Below, one piece after another: positions 42,515 to 53,026 of a DNA stretch of 64,000 nucleotides. The stretch's first letter is position 1; every line of letters begins with the position of its first letter. A program made the position numbers and the translations under genes. The DNA lies in assembly GCA_963826475.1 (NCBI GenBank), contig CAWGXC010000003.1:434001-498000 (forward strand), read 5' to 3'. The notes beneath the pieces were generated by a model that was not told the DNA's origin, made no database searches, and saw only the letters and a program-made list of their open reading frames with translations. The stretch comes from RHKX01 sp963826475. GTDB taxonomy: Bacteria; Actinomycetota; Thermoleophilia; Solirubrobacterales; 70-9.

Positions 42515-43306
42515 GTGAGCCGGATCCGACTCGACACGCTGCTCGCCGAGCGGGGCCTCGTCCCGTCGCGCTCCGCCGCGGCGACGACGATTCGCGCCGG
42601 CATGGTCCGGCTCGGCACCGGGGGCGAGCGGGCGGCCAAGCCCGGCCAGCTCGTGGCCGCCGACGCGGAGCTGCGGATCGACGAGCGGCCGCGCTATGCG
42701 TCCCGCGGCGGGCTGAAGCTCGAGGCCGCTCTCGACGAGCTCGGGATCGTCGTCGAAGGGCGCAGCTGCCTCGACGTGGGAGCCTCCACGGGCGGCTTCA
42801 CAGATTGCCTCCTCCAGCGAGGCGCTGAGAGGGTTCTGGCGCTCGACGTCGGCCGCGGCCAGCTCGACTGGAAGCTTCGAAACGACCCGCGCGTGGTCGT
42901 CCTCGAGGGCGTCAACGCTCGGCACCTCGAGCCCGGCCAGCTCCGCTTCGAGGCCGGCCTCTGCGTGATCGACGTCAGCTTCATCTCGCTCGGCAAGGTG
43001 CTCGGTCCCGTTGCGAGCTGCCTGGCTCCCGGCGCTGAGCTGATCGCGATGGTCAAGCCTCAGTTCGAGCTGGGGCCGGGCCGGGTCGGCAAGGGCGGCG
43101 TGGTCCGCTCCCTGGAGGACCGCCGGGAGGCGGTTTCAGGAGTTGCGACGGAGGCCGCGAACATCGGCCTCGGCCTGCATGGCGTCGCGCCCGCGGGCGT
43201 GCCGGGGCCGAAGGGGAACCAGGAGGTCTTCGTGCAGCTCAAGCGCACGGGGGAGGGGGCCGTCGGAGCCGCCGCCGCCGCGATGATCGCCGAGGCGGTC
43301 CGATGA
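42515..43306 (+). CDS. tlyA: TlyA family rRNA 2'-O-methyltransferase
   Basis: 263 residues. An S4 RNA-binding domain is at the N-terminus (RIRLDTLLAERGL, then SRSAAATTIRAGMVRLG). A FtsJ-like SAM methyltransferase follows with CLDVGASTGGFTDCLLQRGA and the catalytic region VIDVSFISLGKVL. In mycobacteria TlyA methylates 16S C1409 and 23S C1920 and gives capreomycin sensitivity. It is often called a hemolysin, which is misleading. GTG is set by the leaderless promoter. Its stop overlaps nadK by ATGA. Confidence 0.95.
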   Translation: MSRIRLDTLLAERGLVPSRSAAATTIRAGMVRLGTGGERAAKPGQLVAADAELRIDERPRYASRGGLKLEAALDELGIVVEGRSCLDVGASTGGFTDCLLQRGAERVLALDVGRGQLDWKLRNDPRVVVLEGVNARHLEPGQLRFEAGLCVIDVSFISLGKVLGPVASCLAPGAELIAMVKPQFELGPGRVGKGGVVRSLEDRREAVSGVATEAANIGLGLHGVAPAGVPGPKGNQEVFVQLKRTGEGAVGAAAAAMIAEAVR

Positions 43307-44163
43307 GCGAGGCGCAGAAGGTGCGGCAGGTATCCCTGTTCACCCAGGAGAACCCGCCGATCGAGGCGATCTCAGCCGCCGCCACGGCCGCCGCCGCCGC
43401 CGATTGCGAGCTGCTGATCAGTGCCGAGGGGGGGTGTGACCTGGCCGCGATCGACACGACGGGCCTTGTGGCGGTCGACTCGTATCCAGACGATGTCCAC
43501 CTCTGCCTGGCGCTCGGTGGCGACGGGACCATCCTGCGAGCGCTGCGCCACTACGCGAACACGAGCGTCCCCGTCTTCGGCGTCAACTACGGCACGGTCG
43601 GATTCCTGGCCGCCGCCGAGGCCGCCGATCTCGCGGCCGGCCTCGAACGCGCCTTCGCCGGCGACTTCGAGGTCGTCTCGCTCGCCGGGCTCGAGGTCGG
43701 GCTGAGCGGCGGGCGACAGATCGCCGTCAATGACGTCTCCTTCATCCGCCGCGCTCACGAGCGGGTCGCCGAGCTCAGCTACACCGTCGGCGGCCGCGAG
43801 GTAGGTCGCGTCCGCTGTGACGGCCTCGTCGCCGCGACCCCAGCGGGGTCCACCGGCTACAACCTTGCGAACAACGGACCGATCCTCGCCTGGGGAGTGG
43901 AGGGTTACGTGGTCAGCTTCATCGCCCCGCACACCCTCACGGCGCGGGCCCTCGTAGTGGCTCCCGGCGACGTGCTCCACGTGAAGAACCTCAACGAGCG
44001 CGACGCGGTCGACGTCGCCGTCGACGGCATCGGCGCAGGTGAGCTCGGCCCGGGCGAGGAGGTCGTGGTCGGCTTCCGCGACGGCCTGGCGCTGCTGGCC
44101 CAGGTGGAGGGCGAGACCTTCTACCGGCGGATCCGCGAGAAGTTCGGTCGCCTGGCGCATTAA
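43303..44163 (+). CDS. nadK: NAD kinase
   Basis: Phosphorylates NAD to NADP with ATP or polyphosphate. The 286 residues contain GGDGT at 72-76, a NYGTVGFLA strand, the nucleotide-binding TPAGSTGYNLANNGPIL, and the C-terminal beta domain. It overlaps tlyA by ATGA and precedes recN by 53 bp, the order found in Mycobacterium (tlyA-ppnK-recN). Confidence 0.96.
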   Translation: MSEAQKVRQVSLFTQENPPIEAISAAATAAAAADCELLISAEGGCDLAAIDTTGLVAVDSYPDDVHLCLALGGDGTILRALRHYANTSVPVFGVNYGTVGFLAAAEAADLAAGLERAFAGDFEVVSLAGLEVGLSGGRQIAVNDVSFIRRAHERVAELSYTVGGREVGRVRCDGLVAATPAGSTGYNLANNGPILAWGVEGYVVSFIAPHTLTARALVVAPGDVLHVKNLNERDAVDVAVDGIGAGELGPGEEVVVGFRDGLALLAQVEGETFYRRIREKFGRLAH

Positions 44164-44203
44164 CCCAGCTGACGAGGCAGTCAGTTCCGTCCCGGCCCGT
44201 TGC

Positions 44204-44209
44204 TAGACC
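44204..44209 (+). promoter_or_regulatory. -10-like element ahead of recN
   Basis: TAGACC is followed by 7 nt and ATG 44217. The last base departs from TANNNT. Confidence 0.35.
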
Positions 44210-44216
44210 AGGGGGC

Positions 44217-45893
44217 ATGCTGCGCGAGCTGAGAATCGAGAACCTGCTGCTGATCGAGCGCGCCGAGCTGCGCTTCGGGGCGGGCCTGAACGCGATCACC
44301 GGCGAGACCGGGGCCGGTAAGACCGTGCTTGCACACTCGCTTGATCTCCTCATGGGCGGCCGACCTCGAAGCGGAATCGTCAGGCCCGGTGCCGAGGAGG
44401 CCTGGGTGGAGGGTGCATTCGAGATTCCCGACGGCCTGCGCGATGACCCTGATCTCGGCGACCTCGCCGAGCGCCTGCCGCCCGGAGACGAGCTCGTCCT
44501 CGCTCGGCGCGTCTCGGCCGCGGGCCGCTCATCGGCCTTCGTCGCCGGCCGCTCCGCATCCGCCGCGGATCTGCGCGCCCTCGGCTCGCGCCTGCTGGCC
44601 TTCTACGGACAACACGAGCACCGGAAGCTGACCCTCGCCGCCGCTCAGGCCGAGATCCTCGACGGATTCGCCGGTCCCGGGCACCTGGAGGTCCGGGCCG
44701 CCTACCGGGACGCGCATTCCCGCGCGGCGGCGCTGCGCCGCGAGCGGAACGAGCTCGCCGAGCGCGAGGGCGCCCGCGAGCGGGACATCGATCTGCTGCG
44801 CTTCGAGCTCGATGAGATCGAGGAGACGGAGGTCGAGGCCGACGAGGTGAAAGCGCTGGAGGCGGAGCGTGACCGCCTGCGTCACTCCGAGCTTCTGCGC
44901 GAGGCCGCCGGCGTCGCCCTGCTCGCCCTCGCCGGGACCGACGACGGAGCGGGCGGCGCGATCGGGCTGATCGGCGAGGCCGAGTCGGCGCTGGGCCGCT
45001 CCGCCGGATTCGACCCCGACCTCGACGCGCTCGCCCAGCGGGGGATCGCGCTCGCCCTCGAGGCCTCCGACCTCGGCCGTGAGCTGCATTCCTACGCGGA
45101 CCGGATCGAGGCGGACCCCGAACGGCTCGAGCAGGTCGAGACGCGGCTTGCCGCGATCGACCGCCTCCTGCGCAAGCACGGCGGCACCGTCGAGGCGGTG
45201 CTCGCGCACGCCGAGCACTGCCGCGCCGAGCTCGAGCGGCTCGAGCGCGCGAGCGAGCGGGGGGAGGAGCTCGAGCGTGAGCTCGCATCCACCGAGGCTG
45301 AGCGCGCGAAGCTCGGCGAGCGGCTCTCGGCGAAGCGACGGAAGGTCGCGCCGGAGCTGGAAGCGCAGGTGGCCGCTGAGCTGGCGCAGCTCGCGATGGA
45401 TGGCGCCCGGCTCGAGGTGGCCCTGGAGGGTCATCCGGACGGCTTCGGCCCCGGGGGGCGGGAGACGATCGAGCTTCGCGTCGCGACGAATCCGGGCATG
45501 CCGCTCGCGCCCCTCGGCGACGCGGCGTCCGGCGGCGAGCTCTCCCGGGTGATGCTCGCGCTTTCGGGCCTCGGCCCCGGCGGCGAGGCCGAGACGCTCG
45601 TGTTCGACGAGATCGACGCCGGCGTCGGGGGCAAGGTGGCCCGGCGGGTCGGCGAGCGATTGCAGCGGCTCGGCTCCGAGCGACAGGTCATCTGCATCAC
45701 TCACCTCGCGCAGGTCGCCTCCCTCGCCAGCACGCACTTCCGGGTCGAGAAGGAATCGGACGGAACAGCCTCGCTTGCGCGGGTTGAGGCGGTCTCGGGT
45801 GACGAGCAGCTGGCCGAGATCGTCCGCATGCTCGGTGCCGACCGCGGTGACGAAGCTGCCCTCGGCCATGCCAGGGAGCTGCTCGCGGCCTAG
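44217..45893 (+). CDS. recN: DNA repair protein RecN
   Basis: SMC-like ATPase acting in double-strand-break repair. The N-terminus LRIENLLLIERAELRF leads to Walker A GETGAGKT at 29-36. A long charged coiled coil fills about residues 150-370. The ABC signature SGGELSRVMLAL and Walker B LVFDEIDAGVGG follow. The length of 558 residues is normal. The leaderless-type hexamer is imperfect. The next gene has its own promoter after 63 bp. Confidence 0.96.
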   Translation: MLRELRIENLLLIERAELRFGAGLNAITGETGAGKTVLAHSLDLLMGGRPRSGIVRPGAEEAWVEGAFEIPDGLRDDPDLGDLAERLPPGDELVLARRVSAAGRSSAFVAGRSASAADLRALGSRLLAFYGQHEHRKLTLAAAQAEILDGFAGPGHLEVRAAYRDAHSRAAALRRERNELAEREGARERDIDLLRFELDEIEETEVEADEVKALEAERDRLRHSELLREAAGVALLALAGTDDGAGGAIGLIGEAESALGRSAGFDPDLDALAQRGIALALEASDLGRELHSYADRIEADPERLEQVETRLAAIDRLLRKHGGTVEAVLAHAEHCRAELERLERASERGEELERELASTEAERAKLGERLSAKRRKVAPELEAQVAAELAQLAMDGARLEVALEGHPDGFGPGGRETIELRVATNPGMPLAPLGDAASGGELSRVMLALSGLGPGGEAETLVFDEIDAGVGGKVARRVGERLQRLGSERQVICITHLAQVASLASTHFRVEKESDGTASLARVEAVSGDEQLAEIVRMLGADRGDEAALGHARELLAA

Positions 45894-45944
45894 GGAAGAG
45901 GGTGCCCAGCTGCCCTCAACCCCCTCGCGTGGCCGCCGCTGCCG

Positions 45945-45950
45945 CATAAT
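45945..45950 (+). promoter_or_regulatory. -10 element of a leaderless steA promoter
   Basis: CATAAT, one base from the TATAAT consensus, is followed by 6 nt and ATG 45957. Confidence 0.45.
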
Positions 45951-45956
45951 CAAGCG

Positions 45957-47159
45957 ATGGCATCCGGAACAGCCCCCAGGGGTCCGCTTCGGGGTCGCAT
46001 CTCGCGTCGGCGCACGGCCGAGCCGGTACATCCCGGGCGCGACCTCGCGGGCCCGGTCCGCCTCGGCCACCGGACCAAGGATCTCGTCAAGAAGCTCGAG
46101 TTCGGAGAGATCGCGGTGATCGACCACCCCGATCTTGACCGGATCGCCGCCGAGGACCTGGCGAGCTCGGGAGTCGCGGCGGTGATCAACGTGGCCAGCT
46201 CGTCCACCGGCCGCTACCCGAACATCGGTCCGCTGATCCTCGCTCGCGCCGGCATCCCGCTCATCGATGCCGTCGGCGAGCCGCTCTTCGACCGCCTCTC
46301 CGACGGGCAGATCGTGCGCGTCGACGGCACTCAGATCTGCCGCGGTGCCGACGTGGTCGCAGAGGCCGTCCGCCCGACGCTCGATGAGGTCGAGGGCCGC
46401 CTCGAGCTGCAGAGGGAGCGAATCGACGGGGCGCTGGCCGAGTTCGCCGTCAACACCCTCGAGCATGTCCGTGAGGAGAGCGAGCTGCTGTCAGGGGAGA
46501 TCGAGCTGCCCGACGTGCGGACGGACTTTCGCGGCCGTCATGTCCTGATCGTGGTGCGCGGGCCCGACTACCGCGAGGATCTCGCGGCCCTCAACGCCTA
46601 TATCCGGGATGTGCGTCCGCTGATCGTGGCCGTTGACGGCGGGGCCGACGCGCTCCTTGCCGTCGGCCTCAAGCCGGACGTGATCCTCGGGGACATGGAC
46701 TCGGCGACCGACAAGGCGCTGCGATGCGGCGCCGAGTTGATCGTCCACGCATACAGCGACGGACGGGCACCGGGGCGGGAGCGGCTGGTCGAGTCCGGTC
46801 TCGACCACCTGGTCGTCCCGGCGGTGGGAACCAGCGAGGACGTGGCGATGCTGCTGGCCCACGAGAAGGGCGCGAAGCTGATCGTCAGCGTCGGCGCCCA
46901 CTTCAACGTGACCGAGTTCCTCGACAAGAATCGCGCCGGGATGTCATCCACATTCCTGACGCGGCTGCGAGTGGGGGAGACGCTGATCGATGCCAAGGGC
47001 GTGAGCAGGCTCTACCGGCCCGGGATCGGAAAGCTCGGGCTGGCGATGTTCGTGCTCGTCTTCCTGGTCCTGGCGACGATCATCGTGATCGCCTCGCCCA
47101 ACCTCGACAACGTCACCGAGCTGCTCTGGCTCAAGATCAAGGATGCATTCGGTGGCTAG
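45957..47159 (+). CDS. steA: SteA-like cell division protein with thiamine-pyrophosphokinase fold
   Basis: 400 residues resembling Mycobacterium Rv1697 and Corynebacterium SteA, a putative cytokinetic-ring protein. The middle has the pyrophosphokinase-like motif VILGDMDSATDKAL. A C-terminal membrane helix (LGLAMFVLVFLVLATIIVIA) anchors it near the end. It is followed by steB and lies between recN and pyrG, exactly as in Mycobacterium. Whether it binds a nucleotide is unknown. The stop codon TAG is the start of the steB -10 element. Confidence 0.85.
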   Translation: MASGTAPRGPLRGRISRRRTAEPVHPGRDLAGPVRLGHRTKDLVKKLEFGEIAVIDHPDLDRIAAEDLASSGVAAVINVASSSTGRYPNIGPLILARAGIPLIDAVGEPLFDRLSDGQIVRVDGTQICRGADVVAEAVRPTLDEVEGRLELQRERIDGALAEFAVNTLEHVREESELLSGEIELPDVRTDFRGRHVLIVVRGPDYREDLAALNAYIRDVRPLIVAVDGGADALLAVGLKPDVILGDMDSATDKALRCGAELIVHAYSDGRAPGRERLVESGLDHLVVPAVGTSEDVAMLLAHEKGAKLIVSVGAHFNVTEFLDKNRAGMSSTFLTRLRVGETLIDAKGVSRLYRPGIGKLGLAMFVLVFLVLATIIVIASPNLDNVTELLWLKIKDAFGG

Positions 47160-47162
47160 GGT
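47157..47162 (+). promoter_or_regulatory. -10 element of a leaderless steB promoter
   Basis: TAGGGT, beginning with the steA stop codon, is followed by 8 nt and ATG 47171. Confidence 0.45.
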
Positions 47163-47170
47163 CCCCGCCC

Positions 47171-48040
47171 ATGGGCTATAGCGGTCGCTATCACGCCGCC
47201 TCGCTGGCGGCCGTCTTCGTCGCCCTGGCGATCGGGATCCTGATCGGGATCGGGCTGTCCGACGACGTCGTCACCGCGGCCGACAAGGGGCTCGAAGACA
47301 GCCTCCGCAGCGACCTCGCCGAGCGGACCGGTCAGGTCGACGACCTCACGGCGCAGGTCGACCAACAGCGCGAGTTCGCCGACCGCGCCGGTCCGGCACT
47401 CGTCGCCGGGCGTCTCGATCGCCAGGCAGTCGGACTCGTGGAGCTCGGGCAGGTCTCCGACGACACCGTCAGGGCCGCGACCGATGCCGTCGAGGCCGCG
47501 GGCGGCACCGTTCCCTCCCAGGCGATCCTCTCCCTGCCGCCCGATCTGCCCTCGCTGTACGCAGCGGCAGGCGGGCGGTTTGCAGCCGGCAGGCCCAGTC
47601 AGGGGCTCGCCGGAGATCTGGGCGCCGCGCTCGGGCGCCAGCTCGTCGGCGGGGGGCCGCTGATCGAAAAGGTGAGAGCCGATCTGTTCGAGCGGTTCAG
47701 CGGCGACCTCTCGGGGGTCACCCGGGTCCTCCTCGTCAGCCGGGCGCCTGGAGACCTCCAGGGAAACATCACCGGCGAGGGCCGCACCTTCGAGCTTGCG
47801 CTGCTGCGGGCCATCGACGAGACGGCGCTGGGAACCGTCGGTGTCGAGCTCACCGAGACCGATCCAACCTCGCTCGGGGCCTTCTCCAACGCGGGCATCG
47901 CGACCGTCGACGACATCGAGAGGATGCCCGGACAGGTGGCGGCCGTCTTCGCTCTGCTCGGTGCCGAGGGGGACTTCGGGGTCAAGGACGGAGCGACCAG
48001 CCTGCTTCCGGACCTGATCGCGCCCACTCCGTCGCCGTGA
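47171..48040 (+). CDS. steB: SteB/MctB-like membrane protein
   Basis: 289 residues. A single N-terminal membrane helix (AASLAAVFVALAIGILIGIG) is followed by a short coiled coil and an extracytoplasmic domain. This topology matches Rv1698, named MctB (copper resistance) in Mycobacterium and SteB in Corynebacterium division. Gene order steA-steB-pyrG supports it. No copper-binding Cys or Met cluster is visible, so a division role is the safer reading. The stop is overlapped by GTGA of the next gene. Confidence 0.82.
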   Translation: MGYSGRYHAASLAAVFVALAIGILIGIGLSDDVVTAADKGLEDSLRSDLAERTGQVDDLTAQVDQQREFADRAGPALVAGRLDRQAVGLVELGQVSDDTVRAATDAVEAAGGTVPSQAILSLPPDLPSLYAAAGGRFAAGRPSQGLAGDLGAALGRQLVGGGPLIEKVRADLFERFSGDLSGVTRVLLVSRAPGDLQGNITGEGRTFELALLRAIDETALGTVGVELTETDPTSLGAFSNAGIATVDDIERMPGQVAAVFALLGAEGDFGVKDGATSLLPDLIAPTPSP

Positions 48041-48885
48041 CGATCGCGGGCCTGATCCTGTCGGCCGCCCTCGCCGCGTGGCTGCTGCCGGCCTGGTGCG
48101 AGGACATGCGCGCCAACGGGCTCACGCGGGAGAACTGGCGCGGATCGGTGCTCGCATTCCCGACCGGAGCGCTGCTCATCTCGGTCTCCCTGATCGCTCT
48201 CGGCCCACTCGCGGTGCTCGATGATCGCGCCGATCTGGACCTGCTCGAGCCGGATCTGGCGCGCTGGCTCGGATACGTCCTCGGCGTCGCGCTGCTCGGG
48301 TTGCTCGACGACATGCTCGGTCGCGGGGCCGATTCGAGTACGCCACGGGGGTGGCGGGGCCACGCTCGCGCGGTTGCCGGCGGGCGCCTCTCGACGGGAG
48401 CGATCAAGGCCGTCGGAGCCTTCGGGCTCGCCGCCTTCGCCGTCTCGGGCCTCGGGCGCGAATGGCCCGGATATCTCGCCGACCTCGCGCTGCTGCTTTT
48501 GACCACGAACCTCTTCAACCTCCTCGACCTGCGTCCCGGGAGGGTCGAGAAGGTGCTCTTCCTGCTGCTTGCGGGAGTCTGCATCGCCACCGCGAGCGTC
48601 TTCCCGCTGGAGCTGCTCGGGGTATTCGTCGGGCCGGTGCTCGTCGGAGCGGCGCTGACGCTGCGGGAGCGAGCGATGCTCGGCGATGCGGGAGCCAACC
48701 TCGCCGGGGCGCTCGCCGGCGTTGCGTTGATCGTCAGCTTGGGGTCGGACGCGCGACTCGTCGCGCTGGCGCTCGTCGCGGCCCTGACCGTCTATGGAGA
48801 GTTCCGCTCGATCTCGGCGGCGATCGACCGAATCGGACCGTTGCGGGCCGTCGACCGGATCGGTCGGCTGCCGGAAGCCCGGTGA
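48037..48885 (+). CDS. MraY/WecA-like phosphotransferase family protein
   Basis: 282-residue polytopic protein. It keeps the family acidic and Asn motifs of polyprenyl-phosphate sugar-1-phosphate transferases: LLGLLDDMLG, NLFNLLDLRPGR and LGDAGAN. It lacks the longer loops of true MraY. Homologues join a sugar phosphate to undecaprenyl phosphate. The GTGA overlap with steB suggests the two act together in envelope or septum assembly (inferred). Not a usual part of the mycobacterial steA-steB-pyrG block. Confidence 0.82.
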   Translation: MTIAGLILSAALAAWLLPAWCEDMRANGLTRENWRGSVLAFPTGALLISVSLIALGPLAVLDDRADLDLLEPDLARWLGYVLGVALLGLLDDMLGRGADSSTPRGWRGHARAVAGGRLSTGAIKAVGAFGLAAFAVSGLGREWPGYLADLALLLLTTNLFNLLDLRPGRVEKVLFLLLAGVCIATASVFPLELLGVFVGPVLVGAALTLRERAMLGDAGANLAGALAGVALIVSLGSDARLVALALVAALTVYGEFRSISAAIDRIGPLRAVDRIGRLPEAR

Positions 48886-48904
48886 GCGACCTCGCGCTTC
48901 CTGC

Positions 48905-48918
48905 AAATCGCGGGATTT
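48905..48918. promoter_or_regulatory. Short AT-rich dyad upstream of pyrG
   Basis: AAATC (48905-48909) and GATTT (48914-48918) are inverted around GCGG. The dyad lies about 50 bp upstream of the pyrG -10 element and could be an operator. Confidence 0.25.
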
Positions 48919-48965
48919 CCGCAAGTCCGACGGCGGCCGGGCCCCGATTCCGTCGCGGCGATGAC

Positions 48966-48971
48966 TACACT
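48966..48971 (+). promoter_or_regulatory. -10 element ahead of pyrG
   Basis: TACACT is followed by 11 nt and TTG 48983, or 23 nt and ATG 48995. Confidence 0.35.
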
Positions 48972-48994
48972 CGGTCACCGGTTTGAGCGTTCGC

Positions 48995-50683
<1,689 letters not shown>

Positions 50684-50687
50684 CGGA

Positions 50688-50772
50688 CGGAGAGATCCCC
50701 GCTCGGCGTCCTCGTCGCCTCACGGCCAATTGGCCGCATCGGCTCCTGCGTCCTTGATCGGGAATCTCTCCG
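50688..50772. repeat. Concentric inverted repeats in the pyrG-peptidase gap
   Basis: An outer pair, CGGAGAGATCCCCG (50688-50701) and CGGGAATCTCTCCG (50759-50772), matches at 13 of 14 bp. A perfect palindrome CGGCCAATTGGCCG (50723-50736) lies exactly at their centre. It occupies most of the 138-bp gap. Possible terminator, attenuator or protein-binding site. Confidence 0.6.
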
Positions 50773-50805
50773 CCTCGTCAGGGGACGTCGTAATGGTGCC
50801 TCGCG

Positions 50806-50811
50806 TAGCCT
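50806..50811 (+). promoter_or_regulatory. -10 element ahead of the M20 peptidase
   Basis: TAGCCT is followed by 10 nt and ATG 50822, predicting a leader of about 3 nt. Confidence 0.4.
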
Positions 50812-50821
50812 GCCCAGCGGG

Positions 50822-51937
50822 ATGACTGAGGAGAGACTTTTCGAGCGCTTCGTGCGCCTCTGCGAGACTCCTTCGGAGACCGGCTCCGAGGCGCTGGTCG
50901 CGGAGATGATCGCCGCCGAGCTGACGGCTTTCGGGATCGAGTTCCACGCGGACGAGGCGGGCGGGCCCGCGCGATCGGAGACGAACAACCTGATCGCGCG
51001 AGTCCCCGGCGGTGGTGACTCCGACAGGTGGGTCGCCTTCTTCGCCCACATGGACACCGTCCCCCATGACGAGCTGATCGAGGTCGTCGACGACGATGGG
51101 GTCTTCCGCAGCGCCGGGGAGACGATCCTCGGCGCCGACAACAAGGCGGCCGTGGCCGTGATCATGGAGCTCGGGGCACGCCTGGCTGCCGAACCGGGGC
51201 CGGTCGGAGTCGAGCTCGTATTCACCGTGGCTGAGGAGCAGGGCCTGCGTGGAGCGAACGCGCTGGATGTCGCGGGGCTGCGCTCGGAGTTCGGCTACGT
51301 GCTCGATCATGCGACGCCGATCGGCGAGGTGATCACGGCCGCCCCCACCTACAAGAAGCTGATGGCGGAGTTCCAGGGCGTGGAGTCTCACGCCGGGATG
51401 AAGCCCGAGGCCGGGCGGAGCGCGATCGCCGCCGCCACGGCCGCGATCGCCACCATGGACCTCGGGCGGATCGACGCCGAGACGACCGCCAACGTCGGGG
51501 TGATCTCCGGCGGCACGGCTCCCAACGTCGTCGCCGGCCGCTGCAGAGTCGAGGCCGAGGCGCGTGGAATCGACGCGGGCAGGGCCGAGGAGGTGGCGCA
51601 GAGCATGGTCGATGCCTGTACCTGGGCCGCGGGCGAGGCTGGGGTCGACGTCGACCTCCTGGTCGAGACCTACTTCCGCGGTTATCGGATCAAGCCCGCG
51701 TCGAAGCCGCTCGCAATCGCCCGCCGGGCGCTCGAGCGGTGCGGCATCGAGCCGACGGAGGTCGCGACCGGCGGTGGCAGCGATGCCAACGCCCTGCGGG
51801 CTCTGGACTACGACGCCCTGCTCCTGGCGAACGGCACGGAGGCCAACCACACGCCGGATGAGTCGGTCGCGAAGTCGGCGCTGGTTTCGATGTTGGAGGT
51901 CTGCTCGGCCATCGTCGAGGAGGCCGGCGCTTGCTGA
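50822..51937 (+). CDS. M20 family (peptidase T-like) metallopeptidase
   Basis: 371 residues. The di-zinc ligands of the M20 fold are visible: His and Asp in FFAHMDTVP, Asp in LGADNKAAV, the catalytic Glu-Glu in TVAEEQG, Asp in YVLDHATPIGE and a C-terminal His in NGTEANHTPDE. A dimerisation domain lies between. Closest in layout to tripeptidase-like M20 members. The DUF3866 gene begins 7 bp before its stop. Confidence 0.9.
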   Translation: MTEERLFERFVRLCETPSETGSEALVAEMIAAELTAFGIEFHADEAGGPARSETNNLIARVPGGGDSDRWVAFFAHMDTVPHDELIEVVDDDGVFRSAGETILGADNKAAVAVIMELGARLAAEPGPVGVELVFTVAEEQGLRGANALDVAGLRSEFGYVLDHATPIGEVITAAPTYKKLMAEFQGVESHAGMKPEAGRSAIAAATAAIATMDLGRIDAETTANVGVISGGTAPNVVAGRCRVEAEARGIDAGRAEEVAQSMVDACTWAAGEAGVDVDLLVETYFRGYRIKPASKPLAIARRALERCGIEPTEVATGGGSDANALRALDYDALLLANGTEANHTPDESVAKSALVSMLEVCSAIVEEAGAC

Positions 51938-52974
51938 AGCTCCGGCGCGGGACGGTCGTGGCCGCCGAGCCCCTCGAGGTCGAGGTCGAAGGGGAGCGCC
52001 GACGCGCCTGGGCCGACGCCGGGATGGTCGGCGAGGCCGAGGTCGGCGACGAGGTCATCGTCAACACGGCCGCGATCGACCTCGGGCTGGGCTCCGGCGG
52101 CTTCGACGTCGTCCACGTCAACCTGACGCGCGGACTCGCCGGCGGCGAGACGCCCGAGGGCGTCCACGTGATGAAGCTGAACTACAGCTCGCTGCAGCAC
52201 GCGGTCGATCCGATCGAGGCCACCGCGGACAGCCCGGCTCGGCCCGCGAGGCCGATGCCGGTCCTCGTCCTGCCCATGCACGGCCACCTCGCTCCGGCGG
52301 CGTGGGCGGCGCAAGAGGCGCAAGGGGGCCTACGCGTCGGGTTCATCCAGTCCGGCGGTGGCGGCCTGCCCGGGTCGCTTTCGGGCGACGTCAGGGAGCT
52401 GCGCGCCCGCGGATTGCTCTGCGAGCACGTCACCGTCTCGCCGAGCTTCGGCGGCGAGGTCGAGGCGATCAGCCTCACCGGCGCCCTCCATGCAGCCGCC
52501 ACCGAGCGCGGCTGGGATGCGGCGATAGTCGGCCCGGGACCGGGAATCCTCGGTTCCGCAACGCGTTACGGACACGGCGGCATGGCGGCCCTCGAGGGTG
52601 CCCACGCGGCCCTCGGGCTGGGGCTGCCGACCATCGTCTCGCCGCGGATGTCGGCCTCCGACCCGCGGCCCCGGCATCTCGGACTGAGCCACCACACCCG
52701 CTCGGTCCTCGAGCTGTTGCTCGGCGGGATCGAGCTGCCGCTGCCATCCGGCCTGACCGGGCTGTGGCCGGAGGAGGCGGGGTCGTCCGAGAGGGCCATC
52801 GGCGAGGCGACGGCCGGCCTGCACCTGGCTCGCGAGCAGCGGGTCGACCTCCGCGGTTACGCAACCAGCGGGTTGCCTACCAGGACCATGGGGCGCGATC
52901 TGGTCGATGACGAGCTCTTCTTCGCCGCGCCGCTCGCCGCCGGGGCGGCGCTTGCCGGCGCGTTCGCTCGCTGA
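51931..52974 (+). CDS. DUF3866 family protein
   Basis: 347 residues from TTG 51931 (start uncertain). It has an N-terminal beta domain (LRRGTVVAAEPLEVEVEGER; VGDEVIVNTAAIDLGLGSGG), then an alpha/beta domain with LVLPMHGHLAPAAWAA, IVGPGPGILGSATRYGHGG and ALGLGLPTIVSPRMS. This matches my memory of DUF3866, a conserved actinobacterial and Firmicute family without known function. The glycine-rich motifs suggest a nucleotide or cofactor site (inferred). It overlaps the M20 gene, so the two may share a role. Confidence 0.8.
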   Translation: MLKLRRGTVVAAEPLEVEVEGERRRAWADAGMVGEAEVGDEVIVNTAAIDLGLGSGGFDVVHVNLTRGLAGGETPEGVHVMKLNYSSLQHAVDPIEATADSPARPARPMPVLVLPMHGHLAPAAWAAQEAQGGLRVGFIQSGGGGLPGSLSGDVRELRARGLLCEHVTVSPSFGGEVEAISLTGALHAAATERGWDAAIVGPGPGILGSATRYGHGGMAALEGAHAALGLGLPTIVSPRMSASDPRPRHLGLSHHTRSVLELLLGGIELPLPSGLTGLWPEEAGSSERAIGEATAGLHLAREQRVDLRGYATSGLPTRTMGRDLVDDELFFAAPLAAGAALAGAFAR

Positions 52975-53026
52975 GCGCGGGTGGGGGGTTGCACCGGCAG
53001 GCCCGGGCACCGGAGGCGAGAAACAG

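Noticed and set aside
42325..42828. Open frame with a strong AGGGAGGAG ribosome site before ATG 42325
   Set aside because: The frame has no stop until far inside tlyA and runs across its first 300 nt in another frame. The residues match no family I know. Kept only as part of the possible RNA switch.
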